Shown: positions 11,951-26,656, counted from the first letter of the stretch. The stretch is DNA of 64,000 bases from Hybos culiciformis (GCA_964007475.1 OZ023273.1:14025922-14089921); one strand, 5' to 3'. The notes: generated by a model not told the origin, from the letters alone. Made by a program: numbers and translations.

Positions 11951-14900
11951 TATCAGCTTTGTAATCAAGGAAAATAATATTTTAGGTAATTTAAATTAAT
12001 CTATTTCTATCATCCTTTATAGCAATTTCGGCTCTGTAGTTCATATTGCTTTCTTAATATTTCAGTACGTTATTATATACATACAATTACATATACATAT
12101 TATACTATTATATCTTATTTATTTTAAATATTGTTGTAGAAGCTTAAATGTCATTGAACTGAAATTAAGTATAAATTAGAATTTTCAACCATTTTCGATT
12201 TAAAAACAAATAATTTTCAGTTTCCAAATTGTTTGTGGCACCATAAGAAAATAAAAAAAAAGTTCATAACCTTTCAAATAATTGATTCCCTTTTAACTTT
12301 AACCTCTAATTTATGTTTTTGGTCAGGTATAACAAAAAATATTATTTTCAAACATTCATCTCTTAATCTGATATAAACTTTGATCTCAAACAAGAAAACT
12401 TATATTTTTTGTTTTTTTTTTTTTCAGATACATAATGGATGTTAAGTGCACAAAGTTTTCCTGTAAAACAAAAAAAAAAACTATACGTACTATATGTAAG
12501 TAAATGTTTCCATTGCATTAGTTTTTTGATTTTTCAAATAAATATTATTCTGAAAATTTTGAAACTGGAACTTAAATAATTGTATTTCATATAGGTAGTA
12601 CGTGTCTTTTTTAGGGTTATTCATAAATTTACTTAAGGTACCGAATTTTAAGGACAAACATCATGCAACTATAAATAATTATTTGATTGGAAATAATCTG
12701 TTAATTGAGAATTTTTTTCATTCAAAATTTTGAATTCAATATTATAATTTTACAAAAGAAAATAATACGAAGTACGTGAACTTTATAAATTATATAAAAA
12801 GCTTATTCAAAAATGTTATATTGAGCAACTGAATTTCTATTCCTATCTTAACCTTCGAAAATAATTTAAAAAATTTACACCCGAAGTAATATTTCGTGAC
12901 CACTCATTAACTTAATTTCTTTACATTGTAACAATAATTAACAGATAATTATTTTTATATATTGCATAGATATTTTTCTTCTGGTTCATGGGCCTGTATA
13001 AACTCATAATAGTTTTATTGCTGCTAATAGAGAACTGCTATTACATTGTTACACTTTTGATATGACATATTTGAACTAGAGCGTGAACTTTTTAATTTCC
13101 TGTTCAACTTTATGTATAAAAAAAAAATGTTTAATGTATTAAAATAAAATTAAAAAATAAAAATTAACTTTGTGGATATATTGTGTTATTTAGCTGCAGG
13201 TTATTTATAATTTTTTATTATATGAAAAATCTCTAGCCTTTGAAGTTTATTATACACTTGTACTCACATATAAAATTTATATGTGAAACAAAAAAAAAAG
13301 GTAAATCACATCAATATAAAATAGTTGCACCGTCATAAAAAGACCCTCAAGGGCTTATATAGTATAGTAACATTTTATTTGAATTTATAAAGTTTTATTT
13401 GAAATAATATAAAATTTTGCAAACGCCATATACGAATTTATCAAAAATTATTAAAAGATGATAAAAAAAATTGATATTGACGTAATCGCTTGCTTGATTT
13501 AATAAAATTGTAGTATAAATTATATACTACTTAGTGACTTAGGGAAATGAGACTTTATTTCTTGTTGCAATGCAATATCAACTATCCCATAACTTAAACC
13601 TTTTTCCATATTTCAACATTTTATTGAATAAAACCGTAGTTTTATAGATCTTTGATACTGATTTTAAAGGAAATATGAACTAAGAAAGAATTGCCTCAAC
13701 AATCTATAAATCCTAATTTGTTCCCAAAGTCGAACAAGTGATTTGAAAAACATACCTAATATAGAAACAAGTTTTTTTCAATTAAAACCTATATTATCAA
13801 TGAATAAAATTTTAAAATGCCAGATTTGATTTTATTTTTATGTTACAAAATGTTATAATTAATATGAAACAAAATTTTTAGATGCATGTTATTGTAATAA
13901 TCAGTTTTTAATTAAAAAGTTTTGTTACCTGAAAATGCCTTTTATTACATTTTAATTTCTTTTGTCCTGCATAACATATTAAACATATATTAAATGCAAA
14001 CTAACTGCATGAAGTCGGTCTCAATGAATATAAATAAATACTATTCGAATGAAATATATTATTTTTATAAATAAAAATTTCCATCTAAACACATAGTAAA
14101 TTTATTTTAAGCGTACATATATATGCACGTACATCAGGTTGTGTTTTACAGCTAAAATAGTTTTATAAGGCTGTTATAAAAAATGTATGTATATATATGT
14201 ATATTAGGTTATGATATAAAATTAATGTACCGTCTAAAATGTGATTTTTCAAAAGGATTAGAAAATAATTATATTTATAATATGAATTTTAAAATTTTAT
14301 GAAATTTTTTTGTAGTTTTCACTTGTTGTAAATGAAAGATTTTTGTGGTTTTTTGTTTGCAGCTCTGATAACATAAAATTTAATTAAATTCAAATATAAA
14401 AAGGGAAATTTTTTTTTTTTTATTTTAACCATATAAAACGATTTAATTTATTTTCATATTAAAATCATTAAAATAGGAAAAGAAACAAGTGAAGGAAAAT
14501 TTTCATGTGGAAACATTTCGAAACTTATTTATATACATATAACAATGATGATTATAATATTTCAAAAAATTTACATAAACTCAAACATTACTCTAAGCTT
14601 TTGCAATTAAAATAGGAAAAATTTTTATATAATATTAAAATTAAAATTTTTCATATTTAAAAGCGGAAAAAAAATATAAAAAATTATTCAAATAATAATA
14701 GTCTCTAAAAAGTTTCAATTAATTAATTATAAAATTGAAATGTAGAAAGTTTCGAAATTTTTGTTTTCGTATTTAAGTTGTATTTGCATTAGGTTGGGTG
14801 GAAGAATTATCTTAAAATTAGATAGAATTTAAAACGTTGTTAAATTTTATAATTTAAAACGTTCTTAAATATTATTATGTTACTACTACGTATCACATAT

Positions 14901-17900
14901 CACAGAAAAATAATAATAATTATTCTCCACTAGTTAGTCTCACCATAAGTATTTAGACAGAAATATTCATTTTTATAATACTTTTACATTGTATGTGTAG
15001 CTTAGCATAAAAATGGAAAATTTTTATATATTTCTAAAAAACGTAATCTCGGTGTTTAAACTACTGCTTATATTTCAAATGACCCCAATGTTTCAAACTT
15101 AAAAGCATTTAAAATAATTATATTATATATTATAGATTTATTATGTATAAATAGCACTGATTTTTTTTTAAATAACAGAATCGTTTTGCTCCCCTATAAT
15201 CTTGAATATTAAAAAGTCTCTTCACATCAAAAAAAAATTTAAGTTTTAAACCCTATTACCATAAAAGAAAAAATTTATTACTCAATCAAATAAAAAAAAA
15301 TCAATCACTTATTTGGCCTATTCAATTTCAGAATAAAAAAAAAAAAAAACAAAAGTCTGATCCATCACTTATTCATTTTTCTATAATCCCAAATATAGTT
15401 TTCTATTTTTAAGAAAGGGGAAAAAAATATATTTAATAATCAAGTGACATTTTAACCATACAATGATCCAAAAGAATTATAACTGCCATTTTGTTAATGT
15501 AGAAAAATATTATAAGAAAATAAGAACACAACAAAACAAAAAAAAAAACGTCAGGATTTTCTCTTTCAAGACATATTTTAGACAGAAAAGATTTTCTATT
15601 ATAAACTTTGGGTTCTTTCATCCTAAATGTATGTAGTACTACCTATACATTATTGTAAAGAAAATGTTTTTTCTTCCCATCAACAAAATATATATATTTA
15701 CAGAAAGTTTTTTTTTTATTCATAAATGTATATATAAATGTATATATAGTAGTATGTAATAACTTTTTTTTTTTTACTTTAATAGTATTTTGTATTAGGA
15801 AAATATTAGCTTTATAAGATTATCTTGTCAAAATATTACGGATAAACTTTCTAGCTTATATAGATAGTAGTAATAATAGTAAGTACAATAGAAAATTATA
15901 TTTTTTTTTTATTGGAAATTGTTTTTTTTTTTTTTTCGAATCATTTATTTAGTGAGACATACCTCTACCTAACATAGATACTGTATATAAAAAAAACTAA
16001 ATAATATAAGAGTGTTTTAATTCATTATAATTTTATTAAGCTTTTATTTTTTATTTACATTTATGTGATCTATTTTATTATGCTTTTAGTTATTTTATTT
16101 TTTTTTATTTAAGGATGTCAAAGAGGATATACTTAGATTTAAATAATTTTATTTAGATTTTAAATTTAGTTAGAATTTAATTTAATTTTAAAAATAGCTT
16201 AATTAACTTAAATAAGGGTAATTTTTCCCAGTTCAGAATATAATATATATATAGTTAATTGTCTAATACATTTAAAGTAAGCCAGTTAAATATATATATT
16301 GAATGTAATTATTCGGGACTACTAATTCGAACTTTACAAAGAATAATGAAAATTTGTAAATCTAATAGCGAAAACAAACACGAAAATATGATATCTTCCC
16401 GTTTTTAGGAGCGATTTTTAGTATATTTGAAGCCAGCAAGGCAGTTTTAGTTACAATTCTTTTGCTATATTTTATATCTGATTTTCCATTCAGTTTAGTG
16501 TATCATGCATTTAATTCCGTTGGAAAAACCAATATTTTTGCCTGTAAAGTGGGGTTAAAGGTAAGGGCAGTATAGGTTCTCTCATAAAACTGAAACCGAA
16601 TTTTGCATATTTACACATTTTTTACTATCTTGAGATTTTACTAATTTTTAAAAAAATTATATATATAAGTATTTATTATATAAAAAAAAAATTATATTAA
16701 AATGTGTCCCGAAATATTTAAAAATAATAATTGATATGAGAATTATTGATAGAATAAGATTTCTTTTACTAAATCGGAATTTTGATAGTCAGTAGTTTCC
16801 TAAAAATGTAAAAATAAAATGTTGAAATACCACGAGCTATTCACAGAATTTTGTGGGTGAAACTTAAAAAAATAATAATTATGTAAAACTATTTTCAGAC
16901 AGAACGACCGATGGTTCCTTCCTATTGAAAATTTAACCAAGCTTAAGTAAAGAGTTTAATATAAAATGCATACATATATAGGTTTTTTTTTGTTTACGGA
17001 TTTTCAACAATAACACTTCACAAAACTTTTTTTGAATTTAATTACCACCGGAAAAATTATTTTAATGTTTAAAAAATTCAAAATAATAACCAGTTTATGT
17101 AGCAGAAATTATTTAAATGTTAAACAAAATTCAAAATTTTTAAATAACTTTGATGTTTATTTCAAAAAATAAACTTATTTTGAAAGTTTTTAATCTTTTT
17201 GCAAATAATTTTTTTTTTTTGCGCCAAGAATATCATGTACTTTGAATAATTACAATGAAAACAATTACTAATTTTATTGTTTACAAAATAATATAAACTT
17301 TCATTAAATTGAAAATGTAAACGCTTCTCTGAATTTAAATTTTTTTTTTTTGTTTTATTCTCCCTTATGCTGGCATAATTCCCTTCCGGCGGCATGAAAT
17401 ACAATCCTATCATTAAAAATCTGCTTTGAATTGAAATAAAAGATTGGTGTACACTTAAAGAACGAATAATAAATAATAGTGAATTCAAGAGTTTTAATTT
17501 CAATTAAATGTAAAAAATTTTTCACAGGGAGATTTTTTATTTGATATTTTAAATTTAGGTATTTAGGACGAAATCTTCCAAGCACAATGATGTGCAATTG
17601 CTTACATGAAACTACATTGACTTTTTTCTCTGATATTATTATTTGGATCAAAGGCTAATCCGTGGAACAGGTACATTGAAAATAGCTTATAAGTAGTTGA
17701 ATGTATTATTTAAATTTAATCCTTTGATTTGTTGTCGTTTTACTTGACAAATACTCAACACGATGTTTAATTGCATACAATATCTTAAAATATACTTTTC
17801 AAATCTAAAATATTTTCTGAAAAATACGTAATTGAATAAACAAATACAATGATGTACTATTATGTAAGACAGCTATTACCTAGCATTAACCCTGGAGTCA

Positions 17901-20100
17901 AAGAAATTTTTTAAAATTTTAAATTATCGATCTACAGAAATGCTGTAATTTTTTTATTTTGTTCTTCTGACAAGATAAATGACATTCTCAACATGTTATC
18001 TATTATTTGCTTATATAGTCTACAAACATAATTTACATTAATAATTCATTATTCAAAAACTCACTTATATGGGCGTATTTACATATTATATGTGTATAAT
18101 GAATATGTGAGAATAATGAGGCTAAAATAACTTCAAATATTATATATGTAAACCTTATAATATAGAAGATAATAATTATTATAATAATTAATAATACATA
18201 GGCTCTCATATTTTTTAAAAAACATCTTCAAGGAGTTTTCTTTTATTTCTTTATTTATTTTCTTTTCTCATTTTATTTAAAAATTTTATGTGATAATAAT
18301 GACACAAATAAACTTTACCATGAAATGCAAAAAACTTAACAATAATTGTTTAGTAGAAAAAGAAATTGATTTTTCTTTTAATCTTAAGATGTCAAGGTTG
18401 TTTTTCTGGTTCTTAAAACGTCAGTTATATAGTTCTTAAGTAAAACATTAAAAGGCATAAAAACTTAAAATAATTGTTTAAAATCCAGAATTATATATAT
18501 ACAGAAAGAAATTTTAGTTAATCATTATTATATTGGGATTTATGTAATTGTTGCTAGAAGCCTTTCGACCACTTTTGAATTATTAGCAACGAGTATTTAT
18601 GAAAAAATAAAGAAAATAAAAATCTATTTTATATACATTATACACAATATACAGAATTTTATTTTTTTTTTTGTATGAAAGCATAGTAAATTTAAGCCAT
18701 GACACAACTGGGTACATGGAAATTGCACTTAAGCACTTTCATTTGTTTATTTTTCATATATTTATAATGAGTTTTAGCATTTTTCAACACAATAATTTAT
18801 ATTTTTTTTTAACACTTCAAAATGTTTTATGAAAATGTGTATATAATGTATGTGTATGCTTATATATGTTTATATATTTACATTTTATGTTTCCTAACTA
18901 AACAATACAAAAAAAATAAAATAAAGAAGTAACAAAAAGATGAAGCTTTTTTTTTTCATCAAGAAATGAGGTCACGTTCGTTAAAAGCATTCACTTTTCT
19001 CTCAACTAGTTCATTTTTAGAGTTAAACTGCTCTTATTAAAATATACTCTTAATGGAAAAATTTAAAAGAAAATTTTTTATTTTCATCATAATATCGGAT
19101 AATTATGTATATTATTTGTCTATTCAGAAACCTAAATATTACCCTTCATAATAATATTTTAAGCTCAAGGACATAAATGGTTATTTTCATGTAATAATGA
19201 GTTTTCGGAAGACCAAGTCCGGGACTATAGTTACAGCTGAAGTATTGGAATAAATGTAACCATTTTTTTTAATACATATTTAATGTGTAAATTGAAATGA
19301 CATTGATAACAACATCGTAAGAATTAAATGATTTCAAAACTAAGATCAATCAAATGCATCAAATGGTTCAATTTATTGTGTTATTGACATTATATTTAAG
19401 TAATTCAAGTTTTTTTTTTTTTGTATCCAAAGAAGCAAAACAAATCTTAAATAGCCATAATAACAAAATTAATTTTCTATTGTTGATTTAAGTTTTATTT
19501 TCTAAGTACTTAAGTAGTTTAATAAGAAATTTAAGGAAATCAAACATTTTAAACTTTTTGTGATATGGGTATTTATTAAATAACATTCGTAAATAATATT
19601 TAAAGTACGTTATGTAGGTAGGTAAATATTTGCAGAAAATTCAATTGTAAGAGACTTAGACAGTAATAAGAATACATAAATTTCTTTAATACTACTTACT
19701 ATACTATTACTACTATGTAAAGTGAAAACAGATGTTTATTTTTATTTTAGTTAAATGGAACAAAATTGAAATTTTTTAATATTACTACTATTAATATTAT
19801 GTTGGACAATTTAATTGACTTACATTTACATAATATCTTATTTGAATATAGATATTTGTGTATAGATATTATATTAGTTGTTTAGTTGATTCCAAAATTT
19901 GATATTTCATCATAAATGCTTCGTTGTTTAAAATGCTTCTTAACTAGTTATTTTTTGCAATAATAATTTTCTTTTAAATTTTTAAGTTTTACTTTAATAA
20001 CATCTGTTTTATTTTAAAAATTTTTTTAATCAAAAATTCAGGGTAATTAAAAAATATTGTTAAGATAAAAAATTATTTTTAGAGTAGAAAAAAAAAAAAA

Positions 20101-20121
20101 TAATAATAATAATAATAATAA
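20101..20121. repeat. (TAA)7 microsatellite
   Basis: Seven consecutive TAA units follow directly after a run of A residues and continue into AAATAAAAAG. Confidence 0.9.
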
Positions 20122-23112
20122 AATAAAAAGGTACACACAATTTTTTTTAATAAAAAACTATGATTGTCACTTTTCAGAAAATATGCACATAAAAGCAACA
20201 AAAAAAAAAAAAAACAAAGTAAGTGAATGAAAAGGTAACATCAGTTTTGAATTTAATAATATTTGTGTGATATACATCACATGTATATATTTTTCATGAT
20301 AAAATATCCACAAAAGTTTATAGCTTCTATCTTAAACATCTTTTCAAATTAAATTCCGTTTATTTTTTGTCGAAAACATTCAACTAAAATGGATTTATTT
20401 TTTTTTTTTTTTTTCATTTTTCTCTTACTTTTAACTTTTTTTTTGTGAATTATGCTCTTGGGTAAACTTTATTTTTTAATACCTTAATAAAAGATAAAAA
20501 AAAAAAAAAAAATAAATGTGTATTTTAATTTATAATAAAAAAAAAAAAAATTTGTTGAAGTTTAAAGCTGCTTTTTATGTAGGACTTAAAATGGATGAAA
20601 GTTAAATAAGGTGGAAAATTATGAATGAAAAAACCAAGTGAAAAGTTTTCTCATTATTCAGAACAACAACAAAAAAAAAAAAAGAAGAATATTATATATA
20701 AAAGTGATTGAAATTTTTTCAATAAAAACCCATAATTTTTTTCTTTTTTTTTTACATATAAATAAATTAAAGCGTTTTTTTTTTTTATTTTTTGTAGATA
20801 TTATATATACGTAATCTTAAAAGTACTTGTAGAAATTTATTTTTTTTTTTAATCTATGCGGAAGATTATTATAATTTTTTTTTTGCCTATCTATGTCTAG
20901 TTTTTTTTTTTTTTGTATTACATTAAATTTCTTCTTTTTTTTTATGTACTCTATACAAAAAAATGGGTCAGTGTTAAAATAAATAGTATATGGAAAAGAA
21001 AAAAAAAAATTATCCATAAAGTAATTTAAATATTTGCAGAATGATTTTTTTTATATGAATATATAATTAAAATTTTGCACAATTAGCATTATATTTATAA
21101 CCTTCACGCTTGATAATTATCTTTTTACGTTATACGAGAAGACACATTACTCATTTCTATTATATACTTTATAGTTAGAGACATAATCTATTACTTTTAA
21201 AAACATGCAATAAAATTATGAATTTCAAAATATTCTGTTCTGTTTACTATAATATTCTTTGGTTTACTACATATAACATGTGTGTGCTTAATCGATTTCG
21301 TATCCGAAAGTAATAAAGTAATATTGTTCTGATTTCGATTTGGTTGGGCTGTACATGAAGGGACAAATGAGTGACACTTCGTAAGCCATTCGCTGATAGC
21401 ATATTATCTTAAAATTTTGAGTCCATTTTGAATAAAAAAAATTAAATTGAATTGAAATTCAAGGTTATCGTTGTCGTTTTTACTTCATATTAATATTTAA
21501 TGAAATATTAAAAAGTTTTCTTTTTGATAAATTGCATTTAATGTGAAAAATTAAAATCTTTCAAAAAATAAATTATTAGTACAAAATACATTTTATATTT
21601 TCACTTCAATTGTATATATAATGTATATCTATTTGAATACCTATTTGACAAAAATTGTAAGAACTCTTAAAAAAAAAATACAAAAAAGTTTCATCTTGAA
21701 GAAATTGTTGAAAACTGGACAATATCGAGATAAATTAGTTAATTTAATTCTATGAACAACAAGAACACAACTAGCAATAGATTGACAATGAGCGCAAAAA
21801 TTTTTCATAACTATACTGCCTTATTCTTTTAATATAATTTGTTTAGAAAAAAAGGTTCAAAAATTAATTATCAAAAAAATTTGATTATTTAAATTTATTA
21901 AAATATATATTTTGATGTAGGTGTTTCAGAAAATGTAAACTAAATTATTGCAATCTATAGTGAAATGTTTACGCGGGAAAAATATAATTTAGCCTCAGTG
22001 TTTGAGAACTAATTTTTTTTCATACAAAAAAACTTATCTAAAAATTAAAGAAACAAAACAAAAACTCTAATAATTGTCCGTATATTTTATTTTACCTTGT
22101 TTTTCGTTGTCATATTTATCCTCTTTTAAAAGCAACATAATAATAATTAGATTTATTTTATCCAAGCTTTTATATTTCTTATAATTTTTTTAAATAAGAT
22201 ATAAATTAAATATAATTTGTCAACTCTTTTTATTTTAATTTATTTTGAGACATTACTCTTTAAATTAATTTAATTAAAAACAAGGGAAAAAAAAAATTAG
22301 AAAATTTTTTTTTTTTTTTTATATTCATTTTCTGTTTTTCTCTTAATTGTTTATTTTATTTTCTAAAAATACTTTCTGGAAACCCATAAATGTAGTTAAA
22401 ATTTATATCAAATTACCACCATAAATTTTCATCTAGCAAGGAAAGTCTAAAAAAAAAAAAATTCATATCCTTTAAATTAGAAATAATTTAATTTTAATGA
22501 ATATTAAAATACAAAAAAGAACCCTTTTTCTAACCAGTACAAAAAAAAAAAAAGTGAAAATAAATAAAAATAAAAAATATCTAACATTAATTTAAATTTA
22601 ACAAAATAATTACATCTCCAACAAAAAATAATCTTTTTTTTTTTTTTTTTGGCTAAATTTTGTTAACAGAAATAACAAAAAAATAAAAAAAATAAACCAC
22701 AAAGAATCCGGTTTCCAAGGTAAAAATAATTTAAATCTACATCAAAAAGTTTTCTTTACGATGAAAAATAAATTATTATAACAATAGAAAGTATAGGGTA
22801 ACAACTACAATTAAAATATATACGGATTTATTTACGGAAAATTCAAGTTATCTGTTATATACACAGAAGGTCAAAAATCAATTTAATTGAAATGTGGCTG
22901 GTTGCAAATTAAAAACTCTTTTAAAAGAATATAATATTATCTATAAGATATAAGTATCTAAAAATCATTCAACTGTTCTAATTATATTATATTTTGTTTT
23001 CCGCTTTAATTTCAAGTATAATTAATTAGGACGAAATTAAGTTATAATAATTAATATAAAAAAACAACACAAAACCTTAATGTGAACAAATTGGGAAATT
23101 GACAAAAATTCC

Positions 23113-23180
23113 AGTCCGAGAATGAAGCCCACGACCGAAACAGCCATAGGGTAATGGCAATACCACTACACCATGACGGC
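23113..23180 (-). repeat. Degenerate tRNA-like sequence (pseudo-tRNA or SINE head)
   Basis: On the minus strand, TGGTGTAGTGG (23163-23173) fits the RNA polymerase III A box perfectly. GGCTTCATTCT (23119-23129) matches the B box GGTTCGATTCT at 8 of 11 positions, at about tRNA spacing. The acceptor arms do not pair, so this is not a functional tRNA. The block is clearly GC-richer than its surroundings. Beyond its 5' end, about 20 bases (ATGACGGCTCACAAAGTAAC at 23173-23192) recur in diverged form at 23194-23212. No A-rich tail follows on the minus strand, so a complete SINE is not shown. Confidence 0.5.
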
Positions 23181-24942
23181 TCACAAAGTAACTATGACGG
23201 TCGACAAATAACAAAGTATGTATTTACATTAACCGTATTATAAAAATTTAAGTATCTTGTCCTTCCAGTAAAAGCCAATATTCGCTAAGTTGAAATTAAA
23301 TGAAACAAGTGAATGAACTTTTATATTGTTTTGCCCCTGAAATGAAAAATATCGTTTATAAACATTTTTCATAGTTTTACATTTCTGTTTTTTTTTAACG
23401 CTATACTAAATTACACAAATTCAAAAGAATTTAATTCATAATAAAAAAATGATTAATTTTTCTAATTAATTAATTTAATGTATGCAATTGAAGTATTTCC
23501 CTTATTTTTCTCTTGTGTTGAAAAACTGAAAATTACATTTTCTCGTTTTCAGACATAAAACCAACAAATTACCAACATACGTTTATATTCTAATTTAAAA
23601 TTTCTTCCAGAAAATGAACCTTTATAATATTTTCCAAGAACATAATTTAAAAGGGATTGCAGAAAAAAAAATTTGTCCTTTTGATTAAGAATCTTGAAAT
23701 TTCTCAAAAAACGAGAGCTTTTCAACTGATTAGCTAAAGAGTTTTTATGTAAATTTCCTGAATGAGTTTCAAGTACCTTGTAAATGCTCAGCAAAAATGT
23801 AAAAGAAGTTTTTTTTAAGAAAAAAAAAAACCTTTTTGTCGTTACTACAGTTATGCAGCTTGAAAACTTATTTCTTTCCACAGAAACATAAATAAAAAAC
23901 AAAATTTATGATAAAAAAGAAAATACTAATATTAATTTCAAAATCCTACATATCCGTAATTTTCTAATTAGTTTTTGAAGTAAAGAAATAGAACTTGGGT
24001 CATCATTAATATAAGAACGTTAGAAAATATTTTTTATGCCAACTTTTATTATTTTAATAATAAAAATTGTGAACATACATCATTAGCGCGCACAGTGTTA
24101 GAAGACATGAAATCTCGCGAACTATATAATACTTGTACATATACAATTTATATATACACATAATACCTCAATTTTTAAGTTATGCAAATTAAATAATAAA
24201 TGAGGGATAGACGCTTAAATGTAATAAATTAATTGTTCACTAATAGGGGTCAAACAATATTTTTTCATATAATATTTTTTATAATATATATATATATAAA
24301 TATAAATAAGTTCACCTAATTTTACTATACAATAACTGAGCTAACCGCCCAAAACATTTCATGTTCAAAAATAAAAATGAAAATTTATTTAGGGGGTTGG
24401 GCTTGTTTTTTTTCAATTAAAAAAGGAAGAAAATATATTCAACCTGTTCCTGAAATTTATACATTTTAATTATTTTTTATTACTTAAATATGTATAATTT
24501 ATGGTCTATTGAAGAAAAATAATAACAAAAATAAAAAAAAAAATTTTAGGCACCCTGTTGTTTATAATGTCATAACTTTTTTTATTTTTTTTATTTTCTT
24601 TTTATAGAATAATATTTGATTTTATTATTTCAATATACTCGTACCTACACTTCATTCAGCAAATGTAAAAACATACAGTATTAAATCTTCAATTATTTTA
24701 TTTTTTTATTTCTTAGTAAATTGGCCCGTTCAAAAAAGTATGTTTGGATTAGATTCTGCACTAAAATTCTATTAGTGTTTTTAATTTCTTTCGTTAGTAC
24801 TTATTTATGCTTCAAATTCCACCAATTTATTTATTCTTATTTATTATGAAAAATATAGGACTTGTTTCCAACAATACGATTTACGATACTTTAACTTTAA
24901 GTTCCTTTACTACCATTATACCAATATTATTGGTCGTATACA

Positions 24943-24957
24943 ATACACCAATACCTC
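24943..24957 (+). repeat. Left terminal inverted repeat of the 3.7-kb element
   Basis: ATACACCAATACCTC, followed by a subterminal zone rich in TTGCGT words, including ACTTTGCGTCGTT at 25024-25036. Confidence 0.65.
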
Positions 24958-25095
24958 GGTTTGCGTTCATTTCGTTTTGCGTTTTTTCGAAGTTGCGTCG
25001 TTGCTGAATTAGTACTAATTCTCACTTTGCGTCGTTGGATTTTCGTAGTTGCGTTGTTTTCGGTAGCAAACATTGGACCAATTTTTTGTCAAAGG

Positions 25096-25158
25096 ATGCC
25101 GAATTACGACACAGACACTTCGGACTCATCAGACCCAACTAGCAGATTATTCTTGTAA
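25096..25158 (+). pseudogene. Short acidic reading frame inside the element, possible transposase N-terminus
   Basis: An ATG opens a 20-codon frame beginning MPNYDTDTSDSSDP, rich in Asp, Ser and Thr, close to the left end of the element. Codons are much less AT-biased than the flanking DNA. It could splice through the GTAAAT at 25155, just before the stop, but no acceptor exon was identified. Acidic Ser/Asp-rich N-termini occur in several transposase families. The segment also lies in the zone where the two arms of the element resemble each other, so it may simply be part of a long degenerate repeat. No function is assigned. Confidence 0.25.
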
Positions 25159-25275
25159 ATAACTGTTATACCACTTATAAGCTGTATAAGATTCTAGTAA
25201 AAGGATTCGTGATACTGAATCATAGTGATCTTATTATGCAACATTTATAAGAATTCTATTTCATTAAAAAATATA

Positions 25276-25985
25276 AACAGCTCTTTAATGCCGGTTTCAG
25301 TCTTCCTATTAGAATTCATCTTATCCCAAAATTCTTCTTCTCTTTTACTTTGTACATATGAGTAAAAAGGAAAAAAAATGTTCTTTAATGCGGACCGTGA
25401 TCCTGCTATTAGCTTCTATTTTCATAACAAAACTATTTTTTCTCTCTTTTACCTCCTACAAATGAGTAAAAAGGAAAAAAAAAGTTCTTTAATGTTGGCC
25501 GTGATCCTGCTATTATTAGCTTTTATTTTTATAACAAAACTATTTTTTTTCTCTTTTACTTCGTTCTATGAGAAAAGAGGAAAAAAAGTTTTCTTTAATA
25601 CCGGCCGTGATCCTGCTATTAGCTTTTATTTTTATAACAAAACTATTTTTTCTCTCATTTACTTCATACTATGAGAAAAGAGGAAAAAAAGTGTTCTTTA
25701 ATACCGGCCGTGATCCTGCTAGTAGCTTTTATTTTTATAACAAAACTATTTTTTTTCTCTTTTACTTCGTTCTATGAGAAAAGAGGAAAAAAAGTTTTCT
25801 TTAATACCGGCCGTGATCCTGCTATTAGCTTTTATTTTTATAACAAAACTATTTTTTTTCTCTTTCACTTCATACTATGAGAAAAGAGGAAAAAAAGTGT
25901 TCTTTAATGCCGGCCGTGATCCTGCTATTAACTTTTACATTTGTTTTTTACTTTGCACTATGAGAAAAGAGGACAAAAATAGTTT
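25276..25985. repeat. Minisatellite, seven units of about 103-105 bp
   Basis: Units begin with a CTTTAATRCCGG-like word at about 25276, 25381, 25486, 25591, 25694, 25797 and 25900. Each contains CGTGATCCTGCTATTAGC, then TTTTTATAACAAAACTA, then ACTTC and ATGAGAAAAGAGGAAAAAAAG. The first unit is the most degenerate and the last breaks off in its second half. The three central units are nearly identical, which suggests recent amplification or homogenisation. Overlapping open frames of 69-98 codons run through it, but 103 is not a multiple of three and each frame stops after about two units, so I treat them as by-products of the repeat. Confidence 0.93.
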
Positions 25986-26656
25986 CATGCGTATTTGCCG
26001 TATGCTTTTAAAAACAATAACAAAAATAATTTAAATTCCGTGTTACCAGGTTATTGCACTAATCCCCTAACCATATAAATATAATAAGGACTTGAGAGAG
26101 TTTATTGTTTGTAAAATTATCACTTTGACTTCCTTTACGTTGACGTTTTTATTATAATTTTGCGGAAATTCTTTGCAGATTCATGATTTTAAAATGATGC
26201 ACTTATTGTACGGAAATAGAAAATTATTGTGTAAGGGTTGAAAGGTTCAAATGGTCCGAAATAATAAAAGAGTATGATGATCGGAAAATCAACCTAAAGG
26301 ATTTTTTAGTTAGACGTATCCTTGGGTGGAATTTGTGAGAATTTTTTCCCGGATAATTATTATTTTCTGAATTTTTACGTTGTTAAGAAAATATTAATTA
26401 TTTTGGGAAATATAATCAAACTACTGACTAAGAATTTAATAGCATTCTTTATTGTAAGGTTGAATTTTTAATACCTTCCGTTTTGTCTAAAAATTCGCAC
26501 TTTTTTATCCTTGTTAATTGTACCTAGAACTCCAAAATGTTCCTTTAAATTATTTATAGACATGGCAATACAGACAGGTTGGTTACCATTTTAGTTTTTT
26601 GTGATGAAAAATTTATAGTGAATGATACCAGTGAATAGTTTAACTTCACTAGACCT

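Larger units (their letters stand above)
11699..24942 (-). other. AT-rich non-coding DNA, probable intron upstream of the Ig exon
   Basis: This stretch lies before the acceptor of the Ig exon on the minus strand, so at least its low-coordinate end is intron. The bases next to the exon (11699-11720) form the acceptor and pyrimidine tract. Apart from the island at 11812-11950, a TAA microsatellite near 20.1 kb and the tRNA-like sequence near 23.1 kb, I see only homopolymer-rich AT DNA. The region 20.1-22.7 kb is especially dense in A and T runs of 10-18 bases. No promoter or signal-peptide exon was recognised. Confidence 0.45.

Noticed and set aside
17355..17651. Minus-strand frame ending NDRIVFHAAGRELCQHKGE in a small GC-richer patch
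   Set aside because: Protein-like only over about 20 residues, the rest is AT-driven. No family recognised and no splice site fits.
23549..23902. 117-codon minus-strand open frame, the longest in the window
   Set aside because: Phe/Lys/Leu-rich with internal poly-Phe from a T run, no domain or splice context. It looks like a chance frame in AT-rich DNA.
25378..26034. Overlapping open frames of 69-98 codons with repeated RKEEKKFSLIPAVILLLAFI-like segments resembling membrane helices
   Set aside because: They are by-products of the minisatellite. The 103-bp period shifts frame each unit and every frame stops after about two units.
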